Shown: positions 1 through 8,908 of the stretch, one piece after another | Position numbering within the stretch: position 1 is the stretch's first letter | Layout: every line of letters begins with the position of its first letter | Assembly: GCF_025506275.1 (NCBI RefSeq) | Contig: NZ_QYCP01000082.1 | Span: 1-64,000 of the forward strand | Origin: Brevibacterium permense | Lineage (GTDB): Bacteria > Actinomycetota > Actinomycetes > Actinomycetales > Brevibacteriaceae | DNA length: 64,000 nucleotides | Direction of reading: 5' to 3' | Position numbers and translations under genes: made by a program | Notes under the pieces: generated by a model | What the model was told of the DNA's origin: nothing | The model's input: the letters and a program-made list of their open reading frames with translations, nothing else | Databases searched by the model: none

Positions 1-153
1 CCCCCACCGAGGTGATCGTTCCGTCCCCGGCCCCGTCAGGTGTGCCCCGACCGTCCCATCCCGAGCCCGCGTGCGCGTGTAGTTCGTCACGTTGACCTGC
101 TCGTGACTCGCCGGAATACCCGAGATCGGCTATCAGTGCGTAAAATCTCCCTC
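1..153. other. Leader upstream of glmS
   Basis: No gene is supported here. The reading frame of glmS is open upstream to position 40, but the conserved protein starts at 154, so the extra codons are treated as untranslated. A CCGAGGTGAT motif at 7-16 resembles the intergenic GCCGAGGCGG family. No strong ribosome binding site precedes the ATG at 154. Confidence 0.5.
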
Positions 154-2028
154 ATGTGTGGAATCGTTGGCTATGTATCCAAGGCCCCCGTTGACAATGC
201 CGACCACTCGGCGCTCGATGTCGTGCTCGGCGGCCTGAAGAGGCTCGAGTACCGCGGCTACGACTCGGCCGGTGTCGCGCTCGTGACGCCCGACGGTCAG
301 CTCGCCTCGGCGAAGAAGGCCGGAAAGTTCTCCGCCCTGACCGAGGAGATCGAGGCCAACCCGCTGCCGGCTGCGCAGACCGGAATCGGCCACACCCGCT
401 GGGCCACCCATGGTGGACCCACCGACCTCAACGCCCACCCGCACCTGGCCGACGGCGGCAAGCTCGCGCTCATCCACAACGGGATCATCGAGAACTTCGC
501 CCACCTGAAGAAGGACCTCGTCGCCGAGGGCGTCGAGTTCCTCTCCGAGACCGACACCGAGGTGGCCGCCGCCCAGCTGGCGAAGAACTACAAGGCGACC
601 GGCGACCTCACCGCCGCGATGCGCAAGACCGCCACCGAACTCGAAGGTGCGTTCACCCTGCTCGCCGTCCATGCCGATGCTCCCGGCCAGGTCGTCGCCG
701 CACGCCGGAACTCGCCGCTGGTCATCGGCCTCGGCGAGGGCGAGAACTTCCTCGGCTCCGATGTCGCCGCATTCATCGACTACACCCGCACGGCCGTCGA
801 GATCGGCCAGGACGAAGTCGTCACCATCACCCCGGAGACGGTCACGATCACTGACACCGAAGGCAACCCTGTCGAGGGTGAGCAGTTCGAGGTCGACTGG
901 GACACCGCCTCGGCGGAGAAGGGCGGCTTCGCGTCCTTCATGGACAAGGAGATCCACGACCAGCCGCAGGCCGTGGCCGATACGCTGCTCGGCCGCCTCG
1001 ACACCGAGGGTCGCCTGACGCTGGACGAGATGCACATCGACGAGAACGTGCTCAAGTCTGTGGACAAGATCGTCGTCATCGCCTGCGGCACCGCCGCGTA
1101 CGCCGGTCAGGTCGCGAAGTACGCGATCGAGCACTGGTGCCGCATCCCCACCGAGGTGGAGCTGGCCCACGAATTCCGCTATCGGGATCCGGTGGTCACG
1201 GAGAAGACGCTCGTCGTGGCGATCTCGCAGTCCGGGGAGACCATGGACACGATCATGGCCGTCCGCCACGCACGTCAGCAGGGTGCGAAGGTCATCGCGA
1301 TCTGCAACACCTTCGGCTCGACGATTCCACGCGAGTCCGATGCCGCCCTGTACACCCACGCCGGCCCGGAGATCGCCGTGGCCTCGACGAAGGCGTTCCT
1401 GTCACAGGTCGTCGCCTGCTACCTGCTCGGCCTCTACCTCGCCCAGTTGCGGGGGAACAAGTTCCGCGATGAGATCGGCACGATCCTCGCCGAGCTGCAG
1501 TCGATCCCTGCGAAGATCCAGCACATCCTGGACGAGACGAAGTCGCAGGTCCTCGAGCTGGCCGACCGCAACCAGGACGTCGGCTCGGTGCTGTTCCTCG
1601 GCCGTCACGTCGGCTACCCGGTGGCGATGGAGGGTGCGCTCAAGCTCAAGGAGCTCGCGTACATCCACGCCGAGGGCTTCGCCGCCGGTGAGCTCAAGCA
1701 CGGACCGATCGCGCTCATCGATGACGGTCAGCTCGTCATCATCGTCGTCCCGTCCAAGCGCGGCCGGGATTCGCTGCATGCGAAGGTCATCTCGAACATC
1801 CAGGAAGTCCGTGCCCGCGGTGCGAACACCGTCGTCATCGCCGAGGAGGGCGACGAAGAGGTCGATCAGTTCGCCTCCGAGGTCATCTACGTGCCCGAGA
1901 CGACGACGCTCATGGCGCCGCTGCTGACGACGGTTCCGCTGCAGATCTTCGCGATGGAGCTGGCCACGGCCAAGGGCCTCGACGTCGACCAGCCGCGCAA
2001 CCTCGCGAAGTCGGTCACGGTCGAATGA
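154..2028 (+). CDS. glmS: Glutamine--fructose-6-phosphate aminotransferase (isomerizing)
   Basis: Makes glucosamine-6-phosphate from fructose-6-phosphate and glutamine, the first step to UDP-GlcNAc and peptidoglycan. The 624-residue length is normal. The protein begins MCGIVGY, so Cys2 becomes the N-terminal glutaminase nucleophile; HTRWATHG (about 80-87) and SETDTE (131-136) are typical of the glutaminase domain. Two SIS sugar-isomerase domains fill the C-terminal half, and it ends PRNLAKSVTVE as family members do. The ATG at 154 was chosen because catalysis needs Cys at position 2; the longer open frame from 40 would bury it. It is followed 73 bp downstream by acpS. Confidence 0.97.
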   Translation: MCGIVGYVSKAPVDNADHSALDVVLGGLKRLEYRGYDSAGVALVTPDGQLASAKKAGKFSALTEEIEANPLPAAQTGIGHTRWATHGGPTDLNAHPHLADGGKLALIHNGIIENFAHLKKDLVAEGVEFLSETDTEVAAAQLAKNYKATGDLTAAMRKTATELEGAFTLLAVHADAPGQVVAARRNSPLVIGLGEGENFLGSDVAAFIDYTRTAVEIGQDEVVTITPETVTITDTEGNPVEGEQFEVDWDTASAEKGGFASFMDKEIHDQPQAVADTLLGRLDTEGRLTLDEMHIDENVLKSVDKIVVIACGTAAYAGQVAKYAIEHWCRIPTEVELAHEFRYRDPVVTEKTLVVAISQSGETMDTIMAVRHARQQGAKVIAICNTFGSTIPRESDAALYTHAGPEIAVASTKAFLSQVVACYLLGLYLAQLRGNKFRDEIGTILAELQSIPAKIQHILDETKSQVLELADRNQDVGSVLFLGRHVGYPVAMEGALKLKELAYIHAEGFAAGELKHGPIALIDDGQLVIIVVPSKRGRDSLHAKVISNIQEVRARGANTVVIAEEGDEEVDQFASEVIYVPETTTLMAPLLTTVPLQIFAMELATAKGLDVDQPRNLAKSVTVE

Positions 2029-2101
2029 TCCGCATCGGTGCCGGGCACGACGACGGTCGGTCCGGCATCTGAGCCGGTCGGGTATCTGAGGAGGTTCGAT
2101 T

Positions 2102-2572
2102 GTGGCGATCTTAGGCATCGGAACTGACATAGCCGATGTGCCGCGCTTCGCGGAGCACATCGAACGCGTGCCCGAACTCCTCGATCGTCTGCTCACTCCC
2201 GGTGAGCAGCTCAAACGCAACGGCAAACGTCGGACGGATGCCTCCTTGGCGGCGCGGTTCTCCGCGAAGGAGGCGCTGAAGAAGGCGATCGGCTTCCCCG
2301 GATGGCTGCCGTGGCAGTCCGCAGAGGTGGTCCCCGCGAGGTCCGGTGCGCCGAGTTTCCGTCTGCGCGGGCTCGTGCTCGAGCACTTCCGTGCCATCGG
2401 CGGGACGAACATCCACTTGTCGATCACCCACGATGCACACCTGACGATGACGTTCGTCATCGCCGAGGGCGACGGGCCGTCGCTGAGCCCCGGCATCGAA
2501 GGTGCCGCTGAGCACTTCACCCACTCGATGTACGGGAAGGGCGCGCGCCTGGGCGAGCGGCCGGAAGGCTAG
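2102..2572 (+). CDS. acpS: Holo-[acyl-carrier-protein] synthase
   Basis: Transfers 4'-phosphopantetheine from CoA to the acyl carrier protein for fatty-acid synthesis. Starts with GTG at 2102 behind a strong TGAGGAGG ribosome binding site (2087-2094). The N-terminal GIGTDIADV (Asp9) and the FSAKEALKKAIG motif (Glu57) supply the Mg2+ ligands of the AcpS family. At 156 residues it is longer than the usual 120-130, with an extra acidic or basic C-terminal tail of unknown use. It sits next to glmS, as in many Actinomycetota. Confidence 0.93.
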   Translation: MAILGIGTDIADVPRFAEHIERVPELLDRLLTPGEQLKRNGKRRTDASLAARFSAKEALKKAIGFPGWLPWQSAEVVPARSGAPSFRLRGLVLEHFRAIGGTNIHLSITHDAHLTMTFVIAEGDGPSLSPGIEGAAEHFTHSMYGKGARLGERPEG

Positions 2573-2650
2573 GGCTTCGTTGCCCCATCCTTTCTGGCCT
2601 GACGTCGTCGCCACAAGCCTAACGTGATCGAGCGACCGATCGGGATCCTC

Positions 2651-3181
2651 TCAGCGCAGCGAGAGTCTCAGCAGAAGCGAATCCCCGTGCACGGAGTCAG
2701 GCTCTTGTTCTCCGGTGAAGACGAATCCCAACTTGCCGAGCACATTGAATGACGCTGAGTTCCACTCGCGGACGGTGGAGGCCAGGTACCGATATCCGAT
2801 TGTCTCGGCACGATCGATGATCACTCTTGAGGCTTCGGTGGCGATCCCCCGTCCCCAGAACTCCTGCAGGAACTCGAAAGCCAGTTCGGGCTCGTCGGGC
2901 CGACCCACGCTGTTGTCGACGAGTCCGCAATAGCCCATTGGGACCTCCGTCAGCACATTGTCGACGACGAGCAGCCCCGGTTGCGGAGTCGAATCGTAGG
3001 TGCGAATCCATTCCTCCAGATCCACCTGAGTGGGACGACCGTCGGCCGAGATGCGCCGCCGTGCGGGAACGCGCTCGTCGCGCTCCTCCCACAGGCGGCG
3101 GTGAAACGCCGCATCCGAGGCCCTCCACGGGCGCAGTCTCAGTCGGGCAGTGCGGATGCCGCCATCGTGGACCATGGCCAC
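2651..3181 (-). CDS. GNAT family N-acetyltransferase (RimJ/RimL-like)
   Basis: A 176-residue acetyl-CoA dependent N-acetyltransferase; the substrate is unknown. It opens with the RTARLRLRPW pattern of the RimJ/RimL subgroup and contains the acetyl-CoA loop EFWGRGIATEA followed by SFNVLGKLGFVFTGE, which is the usual motif A/B end. The first codon at 3181 is GTG; an ATG two codons later (3175) is equally possible and neither has a clear ribosome binding site. Convergent with acpS, 79 bp away. Confidence 0.85.
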   Translation of the reverse strand: MAMVHDGGIRTARLRLRPWRASDAAFHRRLWEERDERVPARRRISADGRPTQVDLEEWIRTYDSTPQPGLLVVDNVLTEVPMGYCGLVDNSVGRPDEPELAFEFLQEFWGRGIATEASRVIIDRAETIGYRYLASTVREWNSASFNVLGKLGFVFTGEQEPDSVHGDSLLLRLSLR

Positions 3182-3290
3182 CAGTATGCCCCACCGGTCA
3201 TCGGGACGAGGGATGCCGATTTTTCCCTGACCGTGACCTTGAAGGAAGAACTGACGACTCGGACAAGAGGCACGGTAATAGACTCAGGGC

Positions 3291-4607
3291 ATGAGTTCAC
3301 TTCCCAACCACACCGACAAAACCGCCGCTGCCGACCTCGCCGCACCGACGATCCCGACCCCCGTCGAGGCGGCCGCCACCCAGGTGCACCTGCCCACCGC
3401 CGATGACGCGAACGACATCGCACCCGGCCTGGTCACCCTGCGCCGTGCACTGCACGAGAACGTCGAGGTCGGACTCGACCTGCCGGTGACGCAGAAACTC
3501 GTCCTCGACGCCATCGAAGGCCTCGACGTCGAGGTGAGCACGGGGGAGAGGCTGTCGTCGATCGTCGTCGTCCTGCGCGGCGGTGCCCGCAAGGAGGACT
3601 CGACCGGGGTCGTGCCCGCCGTCCTCCTGCGCGGGGACATGGACGGACTGCCCGTCACCGAGGCGACCGGATTCGACTTCGCGGCCACCTCGGGGAGGAT
3701 GCACGCCTGCGGCCACGACCTGCACACCGCCGGGCTCGTCGGCGCGCTCAAACTCCTCCACCGCGACCGCGACTCCCTGCCCGGCGACGTCGTGTTCATG
3801 TTCCAGCCCGGCGAAGAAGGCTATGACGGGGCCGGGAAGATGATCGACGAAGGCGTCCTCGACGCCGCGGGCCCCCGCGTCAAGGCCGCCTTCGGCATCC
3901 ACGTCTCCGCCGACGCCGACCTCGGGGTCGCCAGCTCCCGGCCCGGGTCGTACATGGCGGCGTTTTCGAAGATGACGATCACCGTGAACGGAAAAGGCAC
4001 GCACGCCTCCCGCCCGGCCACCGGCAAGGACCCCATCCAGGTCGGCGCCATGCTCGTGGGCCAGCTGCAGGAGTACGTCACCCGCTGCTTCGACATCTTC
4101 GACCCGCTCGTCGTCACCGTCGGCCAGTTCAACGGCGGCACCGCTCCCAACGTCGTCCCCGACTTCGCGACCTTGGTCGTCAGTGTGCGCACGTTCTCTG
4201 AAGCGGTGACGTCCCGCGCCGAGGCAGAGCTGCCTCAGCTCGTTCGTGACCTCGTCGCCGCTCACGGTCTGACCGCCGACGTCGAGTACGAGCAGATCCT
4301 GCCGCCGACGATCAACGACAACGCCGAAGCCGAATTCTTCCTCTCCACCTTCACCGACCTCTTCGGCGAGGAGCGGACCGTGCGCAAGGCGAATCCGCTG
4401 CCCGGTTCCGAGGACTTCTCCCGCGTGCTCGACGCCGTGCCCGGAGCCTATGGACACTTCGGAGTCGCTCTGCCGAATCTGCCGGTCGAAGAACGCGAAG
4501 CCAATCATTCCCCTCGCGCCCGCCACAGCGACGACGGTCTCGCCGACCAGGCTCTGTTCCTCGCTCATCTGGCCGGGCGCCGGCTGGCGCAGCTGTCCGA
4601 GGGCTGA
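3291..4607 (+). CDS. M20 family amidohydrolase (hippurate/IAA-amino-acid hydrolase type)
   Basis: A 438-residue zinc amidohydrolase that likely removes amino acids or acyl groups from N-acyl amino acids. Metal-binding motifs are visible: GDMDGLP (about 115-121), HACGHDLH (138-145) and GEEG (174-177). The middle dimerisation domain contains GTHASRPATGKDPI. A roughly 45-residue alanine-rich N-terminal stretch precedes the catalytic core and has no clear signal peptide. The exact substrate cannot be told from sequence; carboxypeptidase-type hippurate hydrolase, IAA-amide hydrolase and peptidase M20D are the same family. Confidence 0.9.
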   Translation: MSSLPNHTDKTAAADLAAPTIPTPVEAAATQVHLPTADDANDIAPGLVTLRRALHENVEVGLDLPVTQKLVLDAIEGLDVEVSTGERLSSIVVVLRGGARKEDSTGVVPAVLLRGDMDGLPVTEATGFDFAATSGRMHACGHDLHTAGLVGALKLLHRDRDSLPGDVVFMFQPGEEGYDGAGKMIDEGVLDAAGPRVKAAFGIHVSADADLGVASSRPGSYMAAFSKMTITVNGKGTHASRPATGKDPIQVGAMLVGQLQEYVTRCFDIFDPLVVTVGQFNGGTAPNVVPDFATLVVSVRTFSEAVTSRAEAELPQLVRDLVAAHGLTADVEYEQILPPTINDNAEAEFFLSTFTDLFGEERTVRKANPLPGSEDFSRVLDAVPGAYGHFGVALPNLPVEEREANHSPRARHSDDGLADQALFLAHLAGRRLAQLSEG

Positions 4608-4713
4608 TCCGCCCGACCCCTGGCCCGGACGGTGGAAACGGCATACGGTGCAGGGATAGGTCCCGTGCAGGGCGACGTCGTATCAGGAGCAGAATTGTGA
4701 AGAGGAACAGTCG

Positions 4714-6243
4714 ATGAGCGTGTTCGCCTACCTGAGTGAAACCATCAGGGAGGCCGAGAAGCCGCTGCTCGAAGCCGGCATCCCGCTCATGGCCCGGGCT
4801 GCCCGAGCACTCGCGAACAGCGCGGCCGCCATGCTGAAGGCCGACCACGGACAGGTCACCGGCACCCGCGTGAGCGTACTGGCCGGGCCGGGCAACAACG
4901 CCGGCGACGCGCTCTTCGCCGCGGCGACTCTGGGAAGGCGCGGTGCCGCCGTCACGGTCATCACTCTCTTCGATCGCACTCATGCCGATGGACTGGCCGC
5001 GGCACGAAGCTCCGGTGCGCAGGTCATCGCGTTCACCTCGGCCGAGGCCGATGCGGCCCGGGCCGACGCCCTGCGCGAACTCTCCCGCGCCGACCTCGTT
5101 CTCGACGGCGTCCTCGGCACTGGCGGTCGGCGCGGACTGCCTGACCACATCTCCTCACTCATCGCCGATTGGGCCCCGCACCGGACCGGCCGCCTCATCG
5201 CCGTCGATGTCCCCTCCGACCTCGACCCGAACCACACCGGTGCAGAGAAACGACTCCACGCCGACCACACTGTGACCTTCGGCGGGCTCAAGACCGAACT
5301 CATCGATCCGCGCGTGGACGAGTTCACCGGAACCGCCGACGTCATCGACATCGGCCTCGGCCTCGACCCCCGCTTGGCCGCCGCGGAGCTGCTCGATCGC
5401 GATGATCTCGTCGCCGGATTCCCCCGCCCCGATGAGACCGGGCACAAATATTCCCGAGGTGTCACCGGGGTCCTCGCCGGCTCCGAGGACTACCCCGGCG
5501 CGGGCGTGCTCACCACCACCTCAGCGGTGAACACCGGAGCCGGGATGGTCCGCTATCTCGGCTCCCCGCTCGTCGCCGAATATGTCCTCGGCCTCCACCC
5601 CGAGGTCGTCAACGCCTCCGGACGCATCGACTCCGTCGTCCTCGGCCCGGGCGACCCCGAACCCGAATTCGTGCAAGGCGTCGCCGAGGCGCTGGCCGGC
5701 AACCGCACACCGGTCGTCGTCGACGCAGGCGGCCTCGACATGATCGCCCGCGCCGAATCGATGGCAGGCACCTGGCTGGCAGACCGCCCGCTCATCATCA
5801 CCCCGCACGCCGCCGAGCTGGCGCGGCTGCTCAGCCGCCTCCTCGGCGAGATCATCACTGCCGGTCGGATCGGGGCGAACCCGATGCGGTGGGCGCAGCG
5901 AGCCGCGGAGCTGACCGGCGCGATCGTCTTGCTCAAGGGCCATCACACGGTCATCGCCGCCCCCGACGGGCACGTCGTTCTGCCCACGCCGGGGCCAGGC
6001 ACCCTCGCCACGGCGGGCTCCGGGGACGTGCTCGCCGGGATCCTCGGCACGCTCGCCGCGATCACCGCCGCCCACGGCCGCTACGACAGCGAGGACCGGA
6101 CACGTCCACCCCGCGAGTGGGCTCGCCTGGCCGGACTCGGAGTGCTGCTGCACAACGAGGCCGGCCGGCGCGCGGTGACCGCGTCCGGGCTCGCCGATGC
6201 CCTCGCCGAGGTGGTCGGCGAACTCATCCACGGCACCGACTGA
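4714..6243 (+). CDS. nnrD: Bifunctional NAD(P)H-hydrate epimerase / ADP-dependent (S)-NAD(P)H-hydrate dehydratase
   Basis: Repairs hydrated NADH and NADPH. The N-terminal epimerase (YjeF_N) domain covers roughly residues 1-215, with GPGNNAGDALFAA and VDVPSDLDPNHTG. The C-terminal dehydratase (YjeF_C, ribokinase-like) domain starts near the KYSRGVTGVLAGSEDYPGAG region and carries the GSGDVLAGILG nucleotide loop. Length 509 residues fits the fused form. The ATG at 4714 follows GAAGAGGAACAG. It sits in the cell-wall/tsa neighbourhood, upstream of alr, as in many Gram-positive genomes. Confidence 0.95.
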   Translation: MSVFAYLSETIREAEKPLLEAGIPLMARAARALANSAAAMLKADHGQVTGTRVSVLAGPGNNAGDALFAAATLGRRGAAVTVITLFDRTHADGLAAARSSGAQVIAFTSAEADAARADALRELSRADLVLDGVLGTGGRRGLPDHISSLIADWAPHRTGRLIAVDVPSDLDPNHTGAEKRLHADHTVTFGGLKTELIDPRVDEFTGTADVIDIGLGLDPRLAAAELLDRDDLVAGFPRPDETGHKYSRGVTGVLAGSEDYPGAGVLTTTSAVNTGAGMVRYLGSPLVAEYVLGLHPEVVNASGRIDSVVLGPGDPEPEFVQGVAEALAGNRTPVVVDAGGLDMIARAESMAGTWLADRPLIITPHAAELARLLSRLLGEIITAGRIGANPMRWAQRAAELTGAIVLLKGHHTVIAAPDGHVVLPTPGPGTLATAGSGDVLAGILGTLAAITAAHGRYDSEDRTRPPREWARLAGLGVLLHNEAGRRAVTASGLADALAEVVGELIHGTD

Positions 6244-6248
6244 ATCTG

Positions 6249-6270
6249 CTCATCCACTTCAGTGGATGAG
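6249..6270. terminator. Hairpin at the convergent nnrD / L,D-transpeptidase junction
   Basis: CTCATCCACT (6249-6258) and AGTGGATGAG (6261-6270) form a perfect 10-bp stem with a 2-base loop. It lies just after the nnrD stop and overlaps the last codons and stop of the opposing gene, so it may serve as a shared terminator. No long T tract follows on either strand. Confidence 0.5.
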
Positions 6271-6936
6271 GATCTGCGTCTTCGTCGCGCCCTCCCATTT
6301 CATCGCCTTGACGAGACTGGACTCGTACATCGACACACAGCCGGCGGTCTTCATCGACTCCGTGTTCGCATGCAGGAAGATCGCCGATCCCTTCCCCGGT
6401 GTACGAGTCTCGTTGTAGCCGATGACCTGGGCATACTTGTACGGCTTCGGCTGGTAGAGGGATTCGCCCGTGTACCCTTCGGACTTCCGCTGCATCGTGT
6501 TGTAGCCTTCGGCCTTCGTCGCGTCACCGTCGACCCAGACATGATCGCGGGTGACCTTCGTCCACGGTTTGCCCAGCCCGGGATTCGCCGAGGTGCCGAA
6601 GCCATCGCGCATCCAGAACACACCCTTTGGGGTCTTGCCGTCGCCTTCCCGTTTGCTCGACGTGGTGCCGTTGTAGCCGAGGCGGGCCTTGAACGGTCCG
6701 CTGTCGCGGACGTACCGGTCGCCGGATTTCTTGCACAGGTAGATATCGGCGGCGATCGTCGACCGCTGCTTGACCTCGATGGCCTTCGCGGCTGTGACCG
6801 AGCTGTTCGCCTCGACGCCGGTGCAGTACTTCGCGGCCGCCTCGGCGGGACCGGTCTGTCCGACCACGGTGAGGCCTGTCGCAAACAGGACAGCCGCGAC
6901 CACCATCGCGAGGATGCGGGCTGGAGTGGTGTGCAT
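6259..6936 (-). CDS. Secreted L,D-transpeptidase catalytic-domain (YkuD-like) protein
   Basis: Probably a cell-wall modifying enzyme outside the membrane. The 225-residue product has a signal peptide (hydrophobic segment about 8-27, likely cut after AEAAA). The C-terminal half shows the YkuD pattern, with a conserved His near residue 189 (FLHANTE) and GCVSM with Cys near residue 200. KTPKGVFWMRDGFG matches the TPxG segment of this fold. ATG at 6936 was chosen because GAAGGAGACATC directly precedes it; the open frame extends 17 codons further without signal-peptide logic. Whether it is a true transpeptidase or a related hydrolase is not certain. Confidence 0.82.
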   Translation of the reverse strand: MHTTPARILAMVVAAVLFATGLTVVGQTGPAEAAAKYCTGVEANSSVTAAKAIEVKQRSTIAADIYLCKKSGDRYVRDSGPFKARLGYNGTTSSKREGDGKTPKGVFWMRDGFGTSANPGLGKPWTKVTRDHVWVDGDATKAEGYNTMQRKSEGYTGESLYQPKPYKYAQVIGYNETRTPGKGSAIFLHANTESMKTAGCVSMYESSLVKAMKWEGATKTQILIH

Positions 6937-7088
6937 GATGTCTCCTTCTTCGTCGAATGGCTCGTCGAGCCGGTCTTCGCCGAACACGTCGTCGGCTGCA
7001 CCTGCGACACCGGCGCCAGAGCCGAATGTTGCGGGGGATCAGCGTAACGAAGGTGCTGGTCGGCGGGGGTCGGCGGTAGTCTTATCCA

Positions 7089-8303
7089 GTGACATCTTTC
7101 GACATCCCCGAGGCTCTCGTACGGGCCGAGATCGACGAGGCGGCCCTGTGCGACAACGCCGCCGTCCTTGCCGATCGCCTCTCACCCGCCCGACTCAAAT
7201 GCGTCGTCAAAGCCAACGCCTACGGCCACGGCATCGACCTCGTCGCACCTGCTCTCTTCTCGGCCGGGTGGCGCGAGTTCTGTGTGGCCACGATCCCCGA
7301 GGCCCTTCGCCTGCGCAGTCTGCTCGGCCCCGAAGCGCAGATCCTCGCCTGGCTCTACGGACCGACCACCGACCTCGACGAGGCGGTGCGCGCCGACATC
7401 GAACTGGGCATTTCGACGGTCGGAGCCCTCGACCGACTCGCCGAGGCGGCCCGCCGCACCGGCATCACCGCCCGAGCCCAACTCAAGATCGACACCGGTC
7501 TCGGCCGCAACGGACTGTCCCCGGAAGCACTCGTCCGCGCCTTCGACTGGCTGCGCCGCCACGCCGAAGACAGCCACACTGATGACGCCGGGAGCCCCGA
7601 GGCCGGAGCCGATATCCGCATCGTCGGAATCATGAGCCACTTCGCGGTCGCCGACGAGCCCGAACGCCCCGAGACCGCTGCGCAGAGCGCGGTCTTCTCC
7701 TCCGCCCACGGGCAGCTTCGGGCTGTTCTCGACGCCGCGGACGGCCGCCTCGGCGAATCGGATGACCTTGATGTGCACATCGCGAACTCACCGGGAGCGC
7801 TCACCCTGGGGCCGTGCCCGGGCACCTCGGCGAGGGTGGGGCTCGCCCTCTACGGTCTGTCCCCGCTCGAAGACGGAGATCCGGCGGCTCTCGGGCTCCG
7901 GCCGGTCATGCGGCTGACCTCCAGCGTCATCAATCTCAAGGACATCCCAGCAGGTCACGGCGCCTCCTACGGGCTGACGTTCACCGCCGCGACCGATACC
8001 CGGTTCGCGCTCGTGCCCGGTGGGTACGGGGACGGACTGCCGCGGGCGGCCTCGAACCGCGCCGAGGTGGCCATCCGGGGTCGTCGTTACCCCGTCGTCG
8101 GGCGTATCGCCATGGATCAGATGATCATCGACATCGGTGCCGGCAACGATGAGGTGGCCATCGGCGACGAGGTCGTCATCTTCGGTCCCGGTGGGCCGAG
8201 TGCGGCCGAATGGGGGACCTGGGCGAACACGATCAACTACGAGATCGTCACCCAGCTCAGCGCCCGCGTCGACCGGGTCGCCCGGAAAGGAGATGGGCGA
8301 TGA
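7089..8303 (+). CDS. alr: Alanine racemase
   Basis: Interconverts L- and D-alanine for peptidoglycan. The PLP lysine is Lys41 in KANAYGHG; the catalytic tyrosine lies in GASYGLTF, and DTGLGRNGL and LVPGGYGDGLPR are family signatures. The 404-residue length is near normal. It starts with GTG at 7089. Its stop overlaps the tsaE start as ATGA, showing tight translational coupling with the tsa genes. Confidence 0.96.
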   Translation: MTSFDIPEALVRAEIDEAALCDNAAVLADRLSPARLKCVVKANAYGHGIDLVAPALFSAGWREFCVATIPEALRLRSLLGPEAQILAWLYGPTTDLDEAVRADIELGISTVGALDRLAEAARRTGITARAQLKIDTGLGRNGLSPEALVRAFDWLRRHAEDSHTDDAGSPEAGADIRIVGIMSHFAVADEPERPETAAQSAVFSSAHGQLRAVLDAADGRLGESDDLDVHIANSPGALTLGPCPGTSARVGLALYGLSPLEDGDPAALGLRPVMRLTSSVINLKDIPAGHGASYGLTFTAATDTRFALVPGGYGDGLPRAASNRAEVAIRGRRYPVVGRIAMDQMIIDIGAGNDEVAIGDEVVIFGPGGPSAAEWGTWANTINYEIVTQLSARVDRVARKGDGR

Positions 8304-8908
8304 GGGTCCATCTCGAATCCCTGGAGCAGATGCGCACGTTCGCCGCGGCCCTGGCCGACCATCTGCGCGCCGGTGACCTGCTCATCCTCACGGGCAACCT
8401 CGGTGCGGGAAAGACGACGTTCACGCAGTCGCTGGGCAAAGCCCTCGATGTGGCCGGGCGGATCACCTCGCCGACGTTCATCATCGCTCGCGAGCATCCG
8501 TCGCGCTCGGGCGGCCCGGCACTCGTCCATGTCGATGCGTACCGGTTGGCCGACGGAGAGGAGCTCGAAGATCTCGACCTCGACTCCGAGTTCGACGAGT
8601 CGATCACGGTCGTCGAATGGGGCGCCGGCATGGCCGAGCAGCTCAGCAGCGATCACCTCGACATCACCATCACCCCGGTGTGGGACGAGGCCGCCGCTGC
8701 CGCCGGGGGCAATGAGTCGGTCGGCGCCGATGACGCAGACGAAGACGAACGGCGCACCGTCGACCTCACCGGTCGCGGAGCCGCCTGGGCCGAGCGGATG
8801 TCGGCGGTCGAAGCCGCCGTCTCGGCACTGCCGGGCGTGAGAGTCGAAGGGCCGGCCGCCGCGGACCGTCCCGTTGAGGACTCGGCGAAAGAGGGAGACG
8901 AATCATGA
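8300..8908 (+). CDS. tsaE: tRNA t6A biosynthesis ATPase TsaE
   Basis: ATPase that works with TsaB and TsaD to make threonylcarbamoyl-adenosine (t6A) at position 37 of ANN-decoding tRNAs. Walker A is GNLGAGKTTFTQSLG, followed by TSPTF and HVDAYRL, all conserved in TsaE. At 202 residues it is longer than the usual 150-160 because of an acidic, alanine-rich C-terminal tail. The ATG at 8300 overlaps the alr stop; the open frame upstream is an alr shadow. Confidence 0.93.
   Translation: MRVHLESLEQMRTFAAALADHLRAGDLLILTGNLGAGKTTFTQSLGKALDVAGRITSPTFIIAREHPSRSGGPALVHVDAYRLADGEELEDLDLDSEFDESITVVEWGAGMAEQLSSDHLDITITPVWDEAAAAAGGNESVGADDADEDERRTVDLTGRGAAWAERMSAVEAAVSALPGVRVEGPAAADRPVEDSAKEGDES

Noticed and set aside
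1-153. A glmS ribozyme
   Set aside because: No conserved ribozyme core or pseudoknot pattern is visible, and it is known mainly from Bacillota.
133-1359. Long minus-strand open frame opposite glmS, and similar ones opposite the ABC ATPase (35663-37243), pmmB, gnd and others
   Set aside because: They are high-GC shadows of well-supported genes in codon-position register; products are Arg/Gly/Val/Asp-rich without family signatures.
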